From: Saprospiraceae bacterium | GTDB lineage: Bacteria > Bacteroidota > Bacteroidia > Chitinophagales > Saprospiraceae | NCBI GenBank assembly: GCA_020631355.1 | Contig: JAHDHL010000004.1 | Coordinates: 62,001 to 126,000 of the forward strand | Direction of reading: 5' to 3' | Length of the DNA stretch: 64,000 nt | Shown here: positions 43,532 through 52,680 of the stretch, piece by piece | How positions within the stretch are numbered: the first letter of the stretch is position 1 | Layout of the letters: each line of letters opens with the position of its first letter | Program-made: the position numbers and the translations under genes | Notes under the pieces: model-generated | Database searches by the model: none | Seen by the model: only the letters and a program-made list of their open reading frames with translations | What the model was told of the DNA's origin: nothing

Positions 43532-45640
43532 ATGGCTTTAATCGGTAGAATTAGAAACAACCTTTGGTTGGTTATTCTTTTGTTGGGTTTTGCAATGCTG
43601 GGCTTCATTTTTATGGATATGTCAGCCGGTGATGGAAGTTCCCTTTTTGGTGGTTCACAGTCCACTTTGGGTGAAGTGAATGGCAAAAAAATCGACTATA
43701 TTGATTTTGACAACAAAATCAGATTGAGATATAGTGGTGCTAATGTAGACCAGTTCACACTAAGGAATGCATTGTGGAATAGCTTGGTAAACGAAGCCGT
43801 CATTGAGGGCGAAGCCAAGAAATTAGGAATTACGGTTACGGATTCCGAATTGGACGGTTTGTTATACGGACCGAACTACAGTCCTATCATCAGACAGGAC
43901 TTTTCCACTAATCCGGGCCAATTTGGCGGCCAAGTGGATTCTGAGCAACTGAATCAGATCAGAGACCTGGAAGCATCAGGTAAAATGAATCCTAATTATA
44001 TCCCTGTTTGGGAGGAAGAAAAAGTAAGGGTTGTATCCGATAGGTTACAGTCCAAGATGACCAATTTGGTTTCAAAGTCCATCTATGCTCCTACTTGGAT
44101 GGTCAACATGAAGCATCAGGATGATGCCAGTGCAAGTGTATCCTTTGTTAGGATTCCTTTTGATAAAGTAGATAATTCTGAAATCGCCCTTGAGGATGCC
44201 GATTATGCCAATTACCTAAAGGAAAATGCTGCTAGGTATGAGATGGAAGAAGAACAAATGACACTTAAGTATATCGTATTCGACGTTCTTCCTACACCTG
44301 AGGATTCTGCAAATGTAAGAGCAGGATTGGAAGAATTGAAAGTCGAATTGGCTAAGCAAACCGGAGATGGTGCTAGAATTTTTGTTGAAAGTAAGCGAGG
44401 AATATATGATGAAGCATATGTTTTCGAGGATGCTTTGACTGCTGAGGTTAAGGAAAATCTTTTCGATGCCGAAGTGGGTAGTGTTTATGGCCCTTATTTG
44501 GATGGCAACAATTATAAGGTTGCAAAGTTATTGAACAGGGATATCATTCCTGATTCTGTTTCTGTAAGACACATCCTAAGAAGTACCAATCCACAAGACC
44601 CAACTACCTTGAGAGCGGCTATGGATTCCATCAATCTTGCAAAGAAACTGTATGAGGGTGGCACAATTACTTTTGATAGTTTGGTAACGCGTTTCAGTCA
44701 GGACCCTGGAAGTATGGCAACTGGTGGAAAGTATGAGAATTTTGCTCAGGGAACAATGGTAAAGCCATTCAACGATGCAGCATTCTTCAACTCCAAGCCC
44801 GGAGATATCAAGATTGTGGAAACACAATATGGTGTTCACTTGATTGAGGTACTTTCACAAGATAAGAAGAGCAATAAGAAAGGTGTTCAGATTGTTTATC
44901 TTCAAGAGCCAATGATTCCATCCAAGAACACAGCCAAGGAAGTGTACAAAGAAGCATTGACCTTTGCTAGCAACAACCAAACATTGGATGCCATGAAGAA
45001 AGCTGCTGGTGAAGCAGGTATGGATATTCTTACTTCTGCTCCATTGGATAAGAACGGATTCAACATCGAAGGATTAGGAGCCGGAGAGCAGACCAGACAA
45101 ATGGTAAAATGGGCCAATGATGCCTCTGTAGGTAATGTTTCCCCTACGGTATACCGATATAATGACAAGGTTCGTTATTACGAAAACAAATATGTCGTAA
45201 CAGCATTATCCTCCAGAAATCCAGCTGGATTACCTACTGTGGCTTCCATGAAAAAGACCATAGGAAACTTGGTGATGAATGAGAAAAAAGGAGAGATGAT
45301 CAAGGGGCAAATTGCCGATATGGATCTTGCTGCCATAGCTGAGAAGTACGAACTGAAGGTTGATTCTACAAACGTAAGTTTCTCCGGTAATTCTCCAGAC
45401 GCTAAATTCGTAGCTGCTGTTTTCGGTGTTCAGGAAGGTCAGAAGACTACACCTGTTGTAGGAACAAATGGAGTTTTTGTTGGTGTTTTGAATTCCAAGC
45501 CTACAGCTGCTACAGCTGTGGATGTACCTACATTGAGAAATACAATGTCAGCTGCACTTCGATCAAGTGCAAGGTCTTCCTTGTTCCCTGCATTGAGAAA
45601 GAATGCTGATATCGACGATAAACGTACCAAATTCTTCTAG
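43532..45640 (+). CDS. PpiD-like periplasmic peptidyl-prolyl isomerase/chaperone
   Basis: The 702-residue protein starts MALIGRIRNNLWLVILLLGFAM, a single N-terminal membrane anchor as in PpiD, with no cleavage site. The SurA-N-like helical chaperone region follows (about 40-280, DNKIRLRYSGANVDQFTLRN). A parvulin-type rotamase domain comes next: SVRHILRSTN, FDSLVTRFSQDPGSMATGGKY and ETQYGVHLIEVLSQ, about residues 346-448. A second, degenerate chaperone-like region makes up the C-terminus. PpiD proteins assist folding of secreted and outer-membrane proteins at the periplasmic face of the inner membrane, which suits a cell exporting many T9SS and TonB proteins. It is a single gene with its own promoter and terminator. 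Confidence 0.93.
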   Translation: MALIGRIRNNLWLVILLLGFAMLGFIFMDMSAGDGSSLFGGSQSTLGEVNGKKIDYIDFDNKIRLRYSGANVDQFTLRNALWNSLVNEAVIEGEAKKLGITVTDSELDGLLYGPNYSPIIRQDFSTNPGQFGGQVDSEQLNQIRDLEASGKMNPNYIPVWEEEKVRVVSDRLQSKMTNLVSKSIYAPTWMVNMKHQDDASASVSFVRIPFDKVDNSEIALEDADYANYLKENAARYEMEEEQMTLKYIVFDVLPTPEDSANVRAGLEELKVELAKQTGDGARIFVESKRGIYDEAYVFEDALTAEVKENLFDAEVGSVYGPYLDGNNYKVAKLLNRDIIPDSVSVRHILRSTNPQDPTTLRAAMDSINLAKKLYEGGTITFDSLVTRFSQDPGSMATGGKYENFAQGTMVKPFNDAAFFNSKPGDIKIVETQYGVHLIEVLSQDKKSNKKGVQIVYLQEPMIPSKNTAKEVYKEALTFASNNQTLDAMKKAAGEAGMDILTSAPLDKNGFNIEGLGAGEQTRQMVKWANDASVGNVSPTVYRYNDKVRYYENKYVVTALSSRNPAGLPTVASMKKTIGNLVMNEKKGEMIKGQIADMDLAAIAEKYELKVDSTNVSFSGNSPDAKFVAAVFGVQEGQKTTPVVGTNGVFVGVLNSKPTAATAVDVPTLRNTMSAALRSSARSSLFPALRKNADIDDKRTKFF

Positions 45641-45658
45641 TAGAATCGGTTCGGATTT

Positions 45659-45696
45659 GAAAAGCGGTTATCCTTTATTGGGTAACCGCTTTTTTA
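45659..45696 (+). terminator. Intrinsic terminator after the PpiD-like gene
   Basis: AAAAGCGGTTA pairs with TAACCGCTTTT around CCTTTATTGGG, followed by TTAAT. It begins 19 bases after the stop codon. Confidence 0.88.
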
Positions 45697-45891
45697 ATGG
45701 AATATTACTTTATCATTTTAATAACAATTTCTTTTCTGGTATTAAGCCACTAATATTGTAACTTTCAGCATAGCATTGTGGTTAAGATAAATAGAACCAC
45801 AATCAAGAGGGTTTGTGGTTCACTACCTTTTCAATCATCAGTAACATGATGATATTACAAACCAGATGCCTCGGGTATCAACCAATAGGAT

Positions 45892-46425
45892 ATGGATATG
45901 AATGTGGATAAGCCATTGGTCAACAGAGTCGCTAATAGTGGATTGATTACCATCAATCTTGAAGATTTCTTTCCTAAAGGAGAATGTATTGAATTCGACC
46001 TTAAGGATTACCTTTTCATGGAACTCATTCTCAAGGAAAAGGATTTCAGGGCATCCCTCAAGGAGCATGACTGGTCCAAATATGAGGGCAAACATCTACT
46101 TGTGCATTGTTCTACCGATGCCATCATTCCGATGTGGGCCTATATGCTGGTAGCAGCATATGCGAGTCCGTTCACCACCTCGGTATTCCAAGGCAACAAG
46201 GATGAATTCATCAAATTGGCCTACGCTAGTGCCCTGGGTAAGATAGATTATGCCCAATATGAAGACAAGAGGATTGTCATCAAGGGTTGTAGCAACCAAC
46301 CTGTTCCGCCCTTTGCCTATACCCTATTGACCCAGAACCTGAGATCGGTAGCCAAAAGCATCATGTTTGGCGAGCCCTGCTCAACGGTTCCGGTCTACAA
46401 GAAACCCCGTATCGCAAAAAAATAA
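45892..46425 (+). CDS. DUF2480 family protein
   Basis: The 177-residue cytoplasmic protein matches DUF2480, a family found almost only in Bacteroidota. Signatures are LVNRVANSGLITINLEDFFP near the N-terminus, LVHCSTDAIIPMWAYMLVA in the middle, and RIVIKGCSNQPVPPFAYTLL followed by RSVAKSIMFGEPCSTVPVY at the end. The conserved CST and GEPCSTVP cysteines suggest possible metal or cofactor binding, but no activity is known. It is followed after 26 bases by the lytic transglycosylase gene. A TAACTTTC sequence (45759-45766, one mismatch from the -7 consensus) may be its promoter. Confidence 0.88.
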   Translation: MDMNVDKPLVNRVANSGLITINLEDFFPKGECIEFDLKDYLFMELILKEKDFRASLKEHDWSKYEGKHLLVHCSTDAIIPMWAYMLVAAYASPFTTSVFQGNKDEFIKLAYASALGKIDYAQYEDKRIVIKGCSNQPVPPFAYTLLTQNLRSVAKSIMFGEPCSTVPVYKKPRIAKK

Positions 46426-46451
46426 TTTAAAAGCCAAATCAATCGCCTATT

Positions 46452-47369
46452 ATGCAGAGAATACTCCTGTCCTTTTCCCTTGTAGGATTCTTTTTCCTAT
46501 TGTTCGTTTTATTGAGTTCACATACCCAACCCAATGCAGACAGTAAGGGCCTTGGTCCTACGGATGATGGTTCCCTGCCACAAATCGTACAATCACCGGA
46601 TATTCCATCCTATGCTGATTTCTGTGGAGAGGCACTTCCTATGGACGAATTCGATTCAAAGGAAAGATTGGATAGGGAATTGATTTCGAATTCTTATCGT
46701 CATTCAGGTACCATCCTATATCTCAAAAGAGCCAATAAGTATTTTCCGATTATGGAAAAGATACTTGCAGAACAAGGAGTTCCGGATGACCTGAAGTATT
46801 TATCCGTTGCAGAAAGTGGACTAGCCAATGTCAAGTCCCCTGCAGGTGCAAGAGGATTCTGGCAATTCATGAAAGCGACTGGCCAAGAAAAGGGCCTGAT
46901 CATTAATAGTGAGGTAGATGAGAGATTACACTTGGAAAAATCCACTCGTGCAGCATGCAAGCACCTTAAGCAACTCAAGGCACAACATGGAACCTGGCAG
47001 TTGGCTGCCGCTGCCTATAATATGGGCGGGCCGAATTTGAGGAAGAATATGGCCAGACAAAATGCCAATGATTATTTTGATTTGAATATCAATGAGGAAA
47101 CCATGCGCTACCTCTATAGAATCGTAGCCATCAAGGAAATCATGAAGAATCCTAGGAACTATGGTTTCTATATCGATGATTTCCACATGTACCAACCCTT
47201 TCCGGAAACATACGAGGTGGAAGTCAAGACAGCAGTTTCCAGTTGGGCAGAATTTGCGGAACAATATGGTATAAGTTACAGGGAGCTGAAGATTTTCAAT
47301 CCTTGGCTAACAGATTCCAAGCTAACCAACAGTGCCAAAAAGACCTACTATATCAAGATACCTAAGTAG
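46452..47369 (+). CDS. Lytic transglycosylase (SLT, MltD-like)
   Basis: The 305-residue protein has an N-terminal hydrophobic segment (LLSFSLVGFFFLLFVLLSSH) that acts as signal peptide or anchor. The SLT domain spans about residues 95-225: LKYLSVAESGL with catalytic Glu121, SPAGARGFWQFM, and LAAAAYNMGGPNLRK. These enzymes cut peptidoglycan strands to leave 1,6-anhydro-muropeptides. The C-terminal 55 residues (YEVEVKTAVSSWAEFAEQYG, ELKIFNPWL, KTYYIKIP) look like one LysM-type module, which binds peptidoglycan. It is probably co-transcribed with the DUF2480 gene 26 bases upstream. Confidence 0.92.
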   Translation: MQRILLSFSLVGFFFLLFVLLSSHTQPNADSKGLGPTDDGSLPQIVQSPDIPSYADFCGEALPMDEFDSKERLDRELISNSYRHSGTILYLKRANKYFPIMEKILAEQGVPDDLKYLSVAESGLANVKSPAGARGFWQFMKATGQEKGLIINSEVDERLHLEKSTRAACKHLKQLKAQHGTWQLAAAAYNMGGPNLRKNMARQNANDYFDLNINEETMRYLYRIVAIKEIMKNPRNYGFYIDDFHMYQPFPETYEVEVKTAVSSWAEFAEQYGISYRELKIFNPWLTDSKLTNSAKKTYYIKIPK

Positions 47370-47378
47370 GTCGGGGCA

Positions 47379-48131
47379 TCAAATCATTAGTTTTTCAATA
47401 AGTAGGTCTTTTTTCCGAATGGACACCTCCACTTCAGAACCATTGGAAAGAACGAGTTTGGTTGGTTTTCCCTTAATGAAACGTTTCACCTGTTTCAGGT
47501 TAACCAAGTGGGATTTATGTACACGGAAAAAACCACTATTCTCCAATAGGGATTCAAAGTGTTTCAGGGTATGGACAATCAACACTGCCCTATCATCCCC
47601 TTGTTGGAATACCTTGGTATAATTACCATAAGCCTCACACCTGATAATCGATGATGGCTGGATAAAGATAAATCCGTCGGATGTCGGAAGTGCTATCTTT
47701 TCTGGTAATTCCCTGTACATATTCGACTTCAATGTACTGATACGCTCTGGGCCGTCTTTTACTCCCTTGGATTTCAATACTTTCTGTACAGCATCTATCA
47801 ACTCGTCTATATCAATCGGTTTCAGTAAGTAATCCAAGGCCGAGAACTTGAATGCCTGTACAGCATATTGGTCAAATGCGGTGGTAAAAATAATCTTGAA
47901 GTGAACCTCATCAAACATTTCCAGAAGTTGGAATCCATCCAGGACGGGCATCCTTATATCGAGGAATATGAAATCGGGATTCAGCTTCTGAATCAGCTTA
48001 TGGGCTGAAGTAGCAGAATCAGCCTCTCCTATGATACTAACATTCGGACAGTATTCATCACATAATGTCCTCAGTACTCTCCTTGCACTGGACTCATCAT
48101 CAACGATGATGCAGCTCAACCCTTCTTCCAT
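47379..48131 (-). CDS. LytTR family response regulator
   Basis: The start is placed at MEEGLSCIIVDDE (48131); 16 further codons are open upstream but not conserved. The roughly 250-residue protein has a receiver domain with the acidic pair in IIVDDESSARR, the phosphorylated Asp in PDFIFLDIRMP, TTAFDQ and the conserved Lys in YLLKPID. The C-terminal half is a LytTR DNA-binding domain (YGNYTKVFQQGD, FFRVHKSHLVNLKQVKRF, LVLSNGSEVEVSIRKKDLL). Such regulators usually pair with a LytS/YehU-type histidine kinase, but none is nearby. It converges on the transglycosylase gene, with stops only 9 bases apart. The target genes are unknown. Confidence 0.92.
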   Translation of the reverse strand: MEEGLSCIIVDDESSARRVLRTLCDEYCPNVSIIGEADSATSAHKLIQKLNPDFIFLDIRMPVLDGFQLLEMFDEVHFKIIFTTAFDQYAVQAFKFSALDYLLKPIDIDELIDAVQKVLKSKGVKDGPERISTLKSNMYRELPEKIALPTSDGFIFIQPSSIIRCEAYGNYTKVFQQGDDRAVLIVHTLKHFESLLENSGFFRVHKSHLVNLKQVKRFIKGKPTKLVLSNGSEVEVSIRKKDLLIEKLMI

Positions 48132-48182
48132 TACGTTGTAGTTATTTGTTCTTTCTGTACAATTTGGGGGCTTGACCATATA

Positions 48183-48222
48183 AAAATGCGGGTTAATCCT
48201 CCTAGGAATTAACCCGCATTGA
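48183..48222 (-). terminator. Intrinsic terminator of the START-like protein gene
   Basis: AATGCGGGTTAAT (48185-48197) pairs perfectly with ATTAACCCGCATT (48208-48220) around CCTCCTAGGA. On the minus strand TTTTATATGG follows. It lies 20 bases after the stop of the START-like gene and upstream of the LytTR gene. Confidence 0.85.
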
Positions 48223-48241
48223 TACCTAATCGACTATGGTA

Positions 48242-48622
48242 TTAACCACCTGTGGCTATTCTTAGCTTCTTGATCTGGCTATCCCAGAATTGTCTTTGGT
48301 CATCGACCTCATCCTCATCGCAGAAGTCGGTGATTTCTAGAATGGTTTCACCAGTAACGGGTGATTTGGAGAACCTGATTTCCCAGTATTCCTCATCCGT
48401 GTCGGCATCTTCCCATTTGAATTTGACCCTTTCATCTTCGATATCATCAATCATTTCAGCTATCTCATCAGAACCATCCCAAGAGAAAGTATAGATTTCG
48501 CCTTCAATATCGACTTCATCACAAAACCAACGGATGATTGCTGATGGTGTGGTGAAAAACTTGTAAAGGATAGTGGGTGATGCTCTGAAAAGATACTCTA
48601 CGTCAAATGACACTCTTTCCAT
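48242..48622 (-). CDS. START-like domain protein (SRPBCC superfamily)
   Basis: The 126-residue cytoplasmic protein is strongly acidic. It matches the small START-like proteins conserved in Bacteroidota: FDVEYLFRASPTILYKFFTT, PSAIIRWFCDEVDIEGEIYT, RVKFKWEDADTDEEYWEI and a C-terminal helix (DQRQFWDSQIKKLRIA). The fold is a helix-grip hydrophobic cavity related to AHSA1/Bet v1 proteins, suggesting binding of a lipid or other hydrophobic ligand. No ligand is known. It stands alone and is divergent from rpoD. Confidence 0.88.
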   Translation of the reverse strand: MERVSFDVEYLFRASPTILYKFFTTPSAIIRWFCDEVDIEGEIYTFSWDGSDEIAEMIDDIEDERVKFKWEDADTDEEYWEIRFSKSPVTGETILEITDFCDEDEVDDQRQFWDSQIKKLRIATGG

Positions 48623-48801
48623 ATGGAATTCTTTGTTTTATCATGCCCCAAGGGCTAATACGAGAATCGCAATAAAAAATAAATATTCCATTTTTCCAAA
48701 TAGAGGGAACTAATTTTACATTTTTTGCATTTAAATAACAACTAGACTAATATTCGATCGCGACAAAATCAACTCACTAAGAATTTTATTGAGTGGTCAA
48801 C

Positions 48802-48832
48802 TTGACACTCATTTGATAATCCTTTAATTTTG
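48802..48832 (+). promoter_or_regulatory. Promoter of rpoD
   Basis: TTG (48802-48804) is followed after 20 bases by TAATTTTG (48825-48832), a perfect match to the Bacteroidota -33/-7 architecture that RpoD itself recognises. The leader before the ATG at 48894 would be about 55 bases. Confidence 0.7.
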
Positions 48833-48893
48833 TGGGGATTATCTATATACACATTCATCTCTTTTTTCACTATAATTTTAAACGGCTATCTGA

Positions 48894-49763
48894 ATGAGGC
48901 AACTGAAGATTACCAAGTCCATCACAAACCGTGAAAGTCAATCATTGGAGAAATATCTCCAGGAAATTGGTAAGGTAGATTTGCTTACACCAGAGGAAGA
49001 AGTAGATTTGGCTAAACGTATCAAGCAGGGCGACCAATTGGCCCTGGAAAAACTCACTAAAGCCAATCTCCGCTTCGTAGTTTCTGTGGCAAAGCAATAC
49101 CAGAACCAAGGACTTTCATTAAGTGACTTAATCAACGAGGGGAATTTGGGGCTTATTAAAGCCGCCCAACGTTTCGACGAAACGAGGGGTTTTAAATTCA
49201 TTTCTTATGCCGTATGGTGGATTCGACAATCCATCCTACAAGCGTTAGCAGAACAATCCCGTATTGTTCGACTACCTTTGAACAAGGTAGGATCTCTTAA
49301 CAAGATCAACAAGGCGTTCTCACAACTTGAACAAGAGTATGAGAGGGAGCCATCTGCCGAGGAGTTAGCAGCACAACTGGATATTAATACCGAAGAGGTC
49401 GAAACGACCTTGGGTGTAGCAGCCAGACACGTATCAATGGATGCTCCTTTCGTAGAAGGTGAAGACAACTCACTACTTGATGTTCTTGAAAATGGTAACA
49501 CTCCCGGCACTGATGCCAAGCTGGAATACCATGAATCACTTTCCCGTGAGATTGAACGTTCCTTGGGTACCCTGACCGAAAGACAGGCTGATGTCATCAA
49601 ATTGTACTTTGGCATTACTGTCGAACATCCGATGTCCCTTGAGGATATTGGCGAAAAATTCGGCCTTACCCGTGAGCGTGTACGTCAAATCAAAGACAAA
49701 GCTATCAACAAGTTGAGGAATACTTCACGTAGCAAGTTGCTTAAGCATTACTTAGGCGCTTAA
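48894..49763 (+). CDS. rpoD: Primary RNA polymerase sigma factor (RpoD/SigA)
   Basis: The 289-residue protein is the short, Bacteroidota-type housekeeping sigma factor. It lacks region 1.1 and begins directly at region 1.2 ([20 protein letters not shown]). Region 2 is complete ([58 protein letters not shown]), region 3 follows ([16 protein letters not shown]), and region 4 carries the -33-binding helix-turn-helix ([20 protein letters not shown]). In this phylum RpoD recognises TTG/TAnnTTTG promoters, which are exactly those seen upstream of many genes in this window. It is a single gene with its own promoter and terminator. Confidence 0.97.
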   Translation: MRQLKITKSITNRESQSLEKYLQEIGKVDLLTPEEEVDLAKRIKQGDQLALEKLTKANLRFVVSVAKQYQNQGLSLSDLINEGNLGLIKAAQRFDETRGFKFISYAVWWIRQSILQALAEQSRIVRLPLNKVGSLNKINKAFSQLEQEYEREPSAEELAAQLDINTEEVETTLGVAARHVSMDAPFVEGEDNSLLDVLENGNTPGTDAKLEYHESLSREIERSLGTLTERQADVIKLYFGITVEHPMSLEDIGEKFGLTRERVRQIKDKAINKLRNTSRSKLLKHYLGA

Positions 49764-49784
49764 TACCATCATATTTCACAATGG

Positions 49785-49826
49785 AACGAAAAGCACTTCA
49801 GACTTGTCTGAGGTGCTTTTCTCGTT
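49785..49826 (+). terminator. Intrinsic terminator after rpoD
   Basis: GAAAAGCACTTCAGAC pairs with GTCTGAGGTGCTTTTC (one mismatch) around TT. The stem itself ends in a T-run, and TCGTTT follows. It begins 24 bases after the stop codon. Confidence 0.85.
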
Positions 49827-49894
49827 TAGGCCTTTCCTGCGCTTTAACAGACAGTTTTGAATACCAAACTGTTTCCCTTAACACCTAATTTCCT

Positions 49895-49902
49895 TACCTT
49901 TG
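49895..49902 (+). promoter_or_regulatory. -7 promoter element for gap
   Basis: TACCTTTG followed by CAGTCC is a classic Bacteroidota -7 element, 54 bases before the start codon at 49957. The -33 box is not clear. Confidence 0.6.
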
Positions 49903-49956
49903 CAGTCCTAATTCGAATATGTAAAATTCCTAACCATCTTATTATCTTTTTTGATT

Positions 49957-51420
49957 ATGAAAGATACTTTAGTCCAAAACGATACCGCCCTCAGTAATTG
50001 GAGAGACCAAGAGAAGCAATCACTAGAATTGTTGACCTTACTCGGGGACCTACGGTTTGACAAGAACGTGGAACTCATCTACTTCCACCATGATCTTTAT
50101 GATTCAAGGCCTAGTCAAATCATCAACACCCTACGATTCTCAGGTAAGTACTCGACCTCACCAATCGGTGTGGATCTCATTCTGGATATCACCAAAATCA
50201 TTTCCAAGATTGATGCACTTGCCCCATCCAAAATCGATTTGGGGAAACTAGCCTTGGAATGGCTGGATGAAAATGAAGCAAAGGGAGATCTTGGTGATTT
50301 CATTACAGGCAAACTTACAGGTCATATTGGTGATGACAAGAAAGTATTGGATTCACGCGACGTCGTACTTTATGGTTTCGGTAGAATCGGTAGACTCCTG
50401 GCCCGTATCATTACAATGAAAACAGGCAAGGGAGACCAACTCCGCCTTAGAGCCATTGTATTGCGTTCAAAATTGAGTGACCGTGCAGAGGAATTACGCA
50501 AGCGAGCATCCCTACTACAAAAGGACTCTGTCCACAATGAATACCAAGGCGTAGTGGATATCGATTATGATAATGAGGAACTTGTTATCAATGGTAATCG
50601 TGTCAAAATGATTTTTGCAGGTAGTCCAGAAGATGTGGATTATACATCATATGGCATCAACAATGCGCTTGTCATTGATAATACAGGTATGTTCAGGGAC
50701 AAGGCCGGATTGGGTCGTCACCTCAGACCCGGAGCTACCCAAGTCATGTTGACGGCTCCGGGGAAAGACATTCCCAATATCGTTCATGGAATCAATCAGA
50801 AAGACATTGACTTCAAGGAGGATAATATCATCTCTGCTGCATCCTGTACCACCAATGCCATCGCACCGGTCATCAAGGTGATTCATGATAGTCTAGGCAT
50901 TGAAAAGGGCCATATCGAGACCATTCATGCTTATACGAATGATCAGAATCTGATTGATAATTTCCATAAGAAACCTCGTAGAGGCCGTGGTGCTCCATTG
51001 AATATGGTATTGACCACTACCGGAGCTGCCAAGGCTGTGGCCAAGGTGATTCCTGAACTCAGCGGAGTATTGACAGGTAATGCCGTAAGGGTTCCTACTC
51101 CCAATGTTTCCCTAGCCATCATGAACTTGACACTTGACAAGGCATCCTCATTGGATGAATTGAATGGAATTCTTCGTAAGGCTGCATTGCATGGGAAATT
51201 AGTGGAACAGATTCATTTCTCAACAGATACGGAATTGGTTTCCAATGATGTTGTAGGACATACCACGACATCCGTAGTGGATGCGCCATCCACCATTGTA
51301 TCCAAGGATGGAAAGAATGCCACCATCTATGCTTGGTATGATAATGAATACGGGTATTCTTGTCAGGTTGTTAGACTGGCCAAATATATCTCACAAGTAA
51401 GGCGTTTGAGATATTACTAA
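49957..51420 (+). CDS. gap: Long-form glyceraldehyde-3-phosphate dehydrogenase
   Basis: The start is at the ATG of MKDTLVQNDT (49957); a TTG two codons earlier is less likely. The 487-residue protein is about 150 residues longer than classical GAPDH, the extra part being an N-terminal extension (to about residue 125) typical of the long Bacteroidota/proteobacterial form. The NAD(P)-binding loop reads VVLYGFGRIGRLLARI, the catalytic cysteine is Cys297 in SAASCTTNAIAP, and HAYTNDQNLIDN and WYDNEYGYSCQVVRL complete the catalytic domain. It oxidises glyceraldehyde-3-phosphate in glycolysis/gluconeogenesis. Long forms may favour NADP+ or the gluconeogenic direction, but cofactor choice is not clear here. 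Confidence 0.95.
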   Translation: MKDTLVQNDTALSNWRDQEKQSLELLTLLGDLRFDKNVELIYFHHDLYDSRPSQIINTLRFSGKYSTSPIGVDLILDITKIISKIDALAPSKIDLGKLALEWLDENEAKGDLGDFITGKLTGHIGDDKKVLDSRDVVLYGFGRIGRLLARIITMKTGKGDQLRLRAIVLRSKLSDRAEELRKRASLLQKDSVHNEYQGVVDIDYDNEELVINGNRVKMIFAGSPEDVDYTSYGINNALVIDNTGMFRDKAGLGRHLRPGATQVMLTAPGKDIPNIVHGINQKDIDFKEDNIISAASCTTNAIAPVIKVIHDSLGIEKGHIETIHAYTNDQNLIDNFHKKPRRGRGAPLNMVLTTTGAAKAVAKVIPELSGVLTGNAVRVPTPNVSLAIMNLTLDKASSLDELNGILRKAALHGKLVEQIHFSTDTELVSNDVVGHTTTSVVDAPSTIVSKDGKNATIYAWYDNEYGYSCQVVRLAKYISQVRRLRYY

Positions 51421-51426
51421 TAAGTA

Positions 51427-51475
51427 AAAGAGGGAATGGACTTGTCTTTTCCAAGACGATTCCATTCCCTTTCTA
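51427..51475 (+). terminator. Intrinsic terminator after gap
   Basis: AGGGAATGGA (51431-51440) pairs with TCCATTCCCT (51461-51470), with an inner GTCTT/AAGAC stem, and TTCTATATC follows. It begins just after the gap stop codon. Confidence 0.8.
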
Positions 51476-51617
51476 TATCATATGACAGCTATCATTCCTT
51501 GGTATAGAACTAAATGATAAGCTGGGGCATTCATAAATATTATGGATACCCCATTCTGGATGACGAATCGGATTCATCCATATTTCTAAACATTGACATC
51601 TTAAAATCTGAAATCAA

Positions 51618-52565
51618 ATGGCTTCTCCTGAAAAGGCTTTATGCGTAATCATCGGTTCCGGACCTGCAGGTTATACTGCAGCAGTTTATGCAGCAAGAGC
51701 AAACCTCAAACCTATCGTTTATACCGGTCCAGAACCTGGTGGACAACTTATGATTACTACGGATGTCGAGAACTATCCGGGTTATCCTGAGGGTGTACAA
51801 GGGCCTAAGATGATGGATGACTTCCAAAAGCAAGCCGAACGTTTCGGAACGGAAGTTCGTCGGGAAATGATTACCAAAGTGGATTTTTCAGGTCCGGTAC
51901 ATAAGTTATGGTCTGAGAGTGGTCATGAGCTGCATGCCCATTCTGTGATTATTTCCACAGGAGCCAGTGCCAAGTGGTTAGGCTTGGAAAACGAAGGAAG
52001 ATTGGCTAGGAATGGTGGTGGTGTTTCAGCATGTGCCGTTTGTGATGGTTTCTTCTATCGCAATATGGATGTTGCGATTGTTGGTGCTGGAGATACTGCG
52101 GCTGAGGAAGCCCAATATCTGGCCAAGTTGTGTAAGAATGTACATATGTTGGTTAGAAGGGACGAGATGCGTGCTTCCAAAATCATGCAGGATCGTGTAA
52201 AGAATACCGAAAACATCACCATTCACTGGAATACCGAAACAAGGGATGTCTTGGGTAAGGATGAGGTAGAGGGTGCCTTGGTTTATAACAATAAGACCGG
52301 TGAAGAATCCACGATTGAGGTGCAGGGCTTTTTCGTTGCCATTGGTCATAAGCCCAACACTGACATCTTCAAGGATTGGTTGGATATGGATGAAACAGGT
52401 TACCTGGAAACAGTACCCGGCCGTTCCCTAACCAATATCGAGGGTGTATTTGCCAGTGGTGATGCACAGGACCACATTTACAGACAAGCTGTTACGGCTG
52501 CTGGTTCTGGCTGTATGGCTGCATTGGATGCTGAAAGATACCTCACTGAAAAAGGGATTATCTAA
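51618..52565 (+). CDS. trxB: Thioredoxin-disulfide reductase
   Basis: The 315-residue flavoprotein has the FAD-binding GSGPAGY (residues 13-19), the redox-active pair CAVC (Cys139, Cys142) in SACAVCDGFFYR, the NADPH-binding GAGDTAAEEA and the closing FASGDAQD segment. It uses NADPH to reduce thioredoxin in the cytoplasm, supplying electrons for ribonucleotide reductase and protein repair. The length and motif order match bacterial low-molecular-weight TrxB. It is a single gene between two terminators. Confidence 0.97.
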   Translation: MASPEKALCVIIGSGPAGYTAAVYAARANLKPIVYTGPEPGGQLMITTDVENYPGYPEGVQGPKMMDDFQKQAERFGTEVRREMITKVDFSGPVHKLWSESGHELHAHSVIISTGASAKWLGLENEGRLARNGGGVSACAVCDGFFYRNMDVAIVGAGDTAAEEAQYLAKLCKNVHMLVRRDEMRASKIMQDRVKNTENITIHWNTETRDVLGKDEVEGALVYNNKTGEESTIEVQGFFVAIGHKPNTDIFKDWLDMDETGYLETVPGRSLTNIEGVFASGDAQDHIYRQAVTAAGSGCMAALDAERYLTEKGII

Positions 52566-52594
52566 ATAGATACAATCATTGTATCAAAGTATAT

Positions 52595-52630
52595 GAAACG
52601 GGGACTTGCTCACAAGTCCCCGTTTTTATT
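52595..52630 (+). terminator. Intrinsic terminator after trxB
   Basis: AAACGGGGACTTG pairs perfectly with CAAGTCCCCGTTT around CTCA, followed by TTATTTTT. It begins 30 bases after the trxB stop codon. Confidence 0.93.
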
Positions 52631-52680
52631 TTTCTATGCTTATCCATATATTAATTTCGACACAGATAGATGTAATCATT

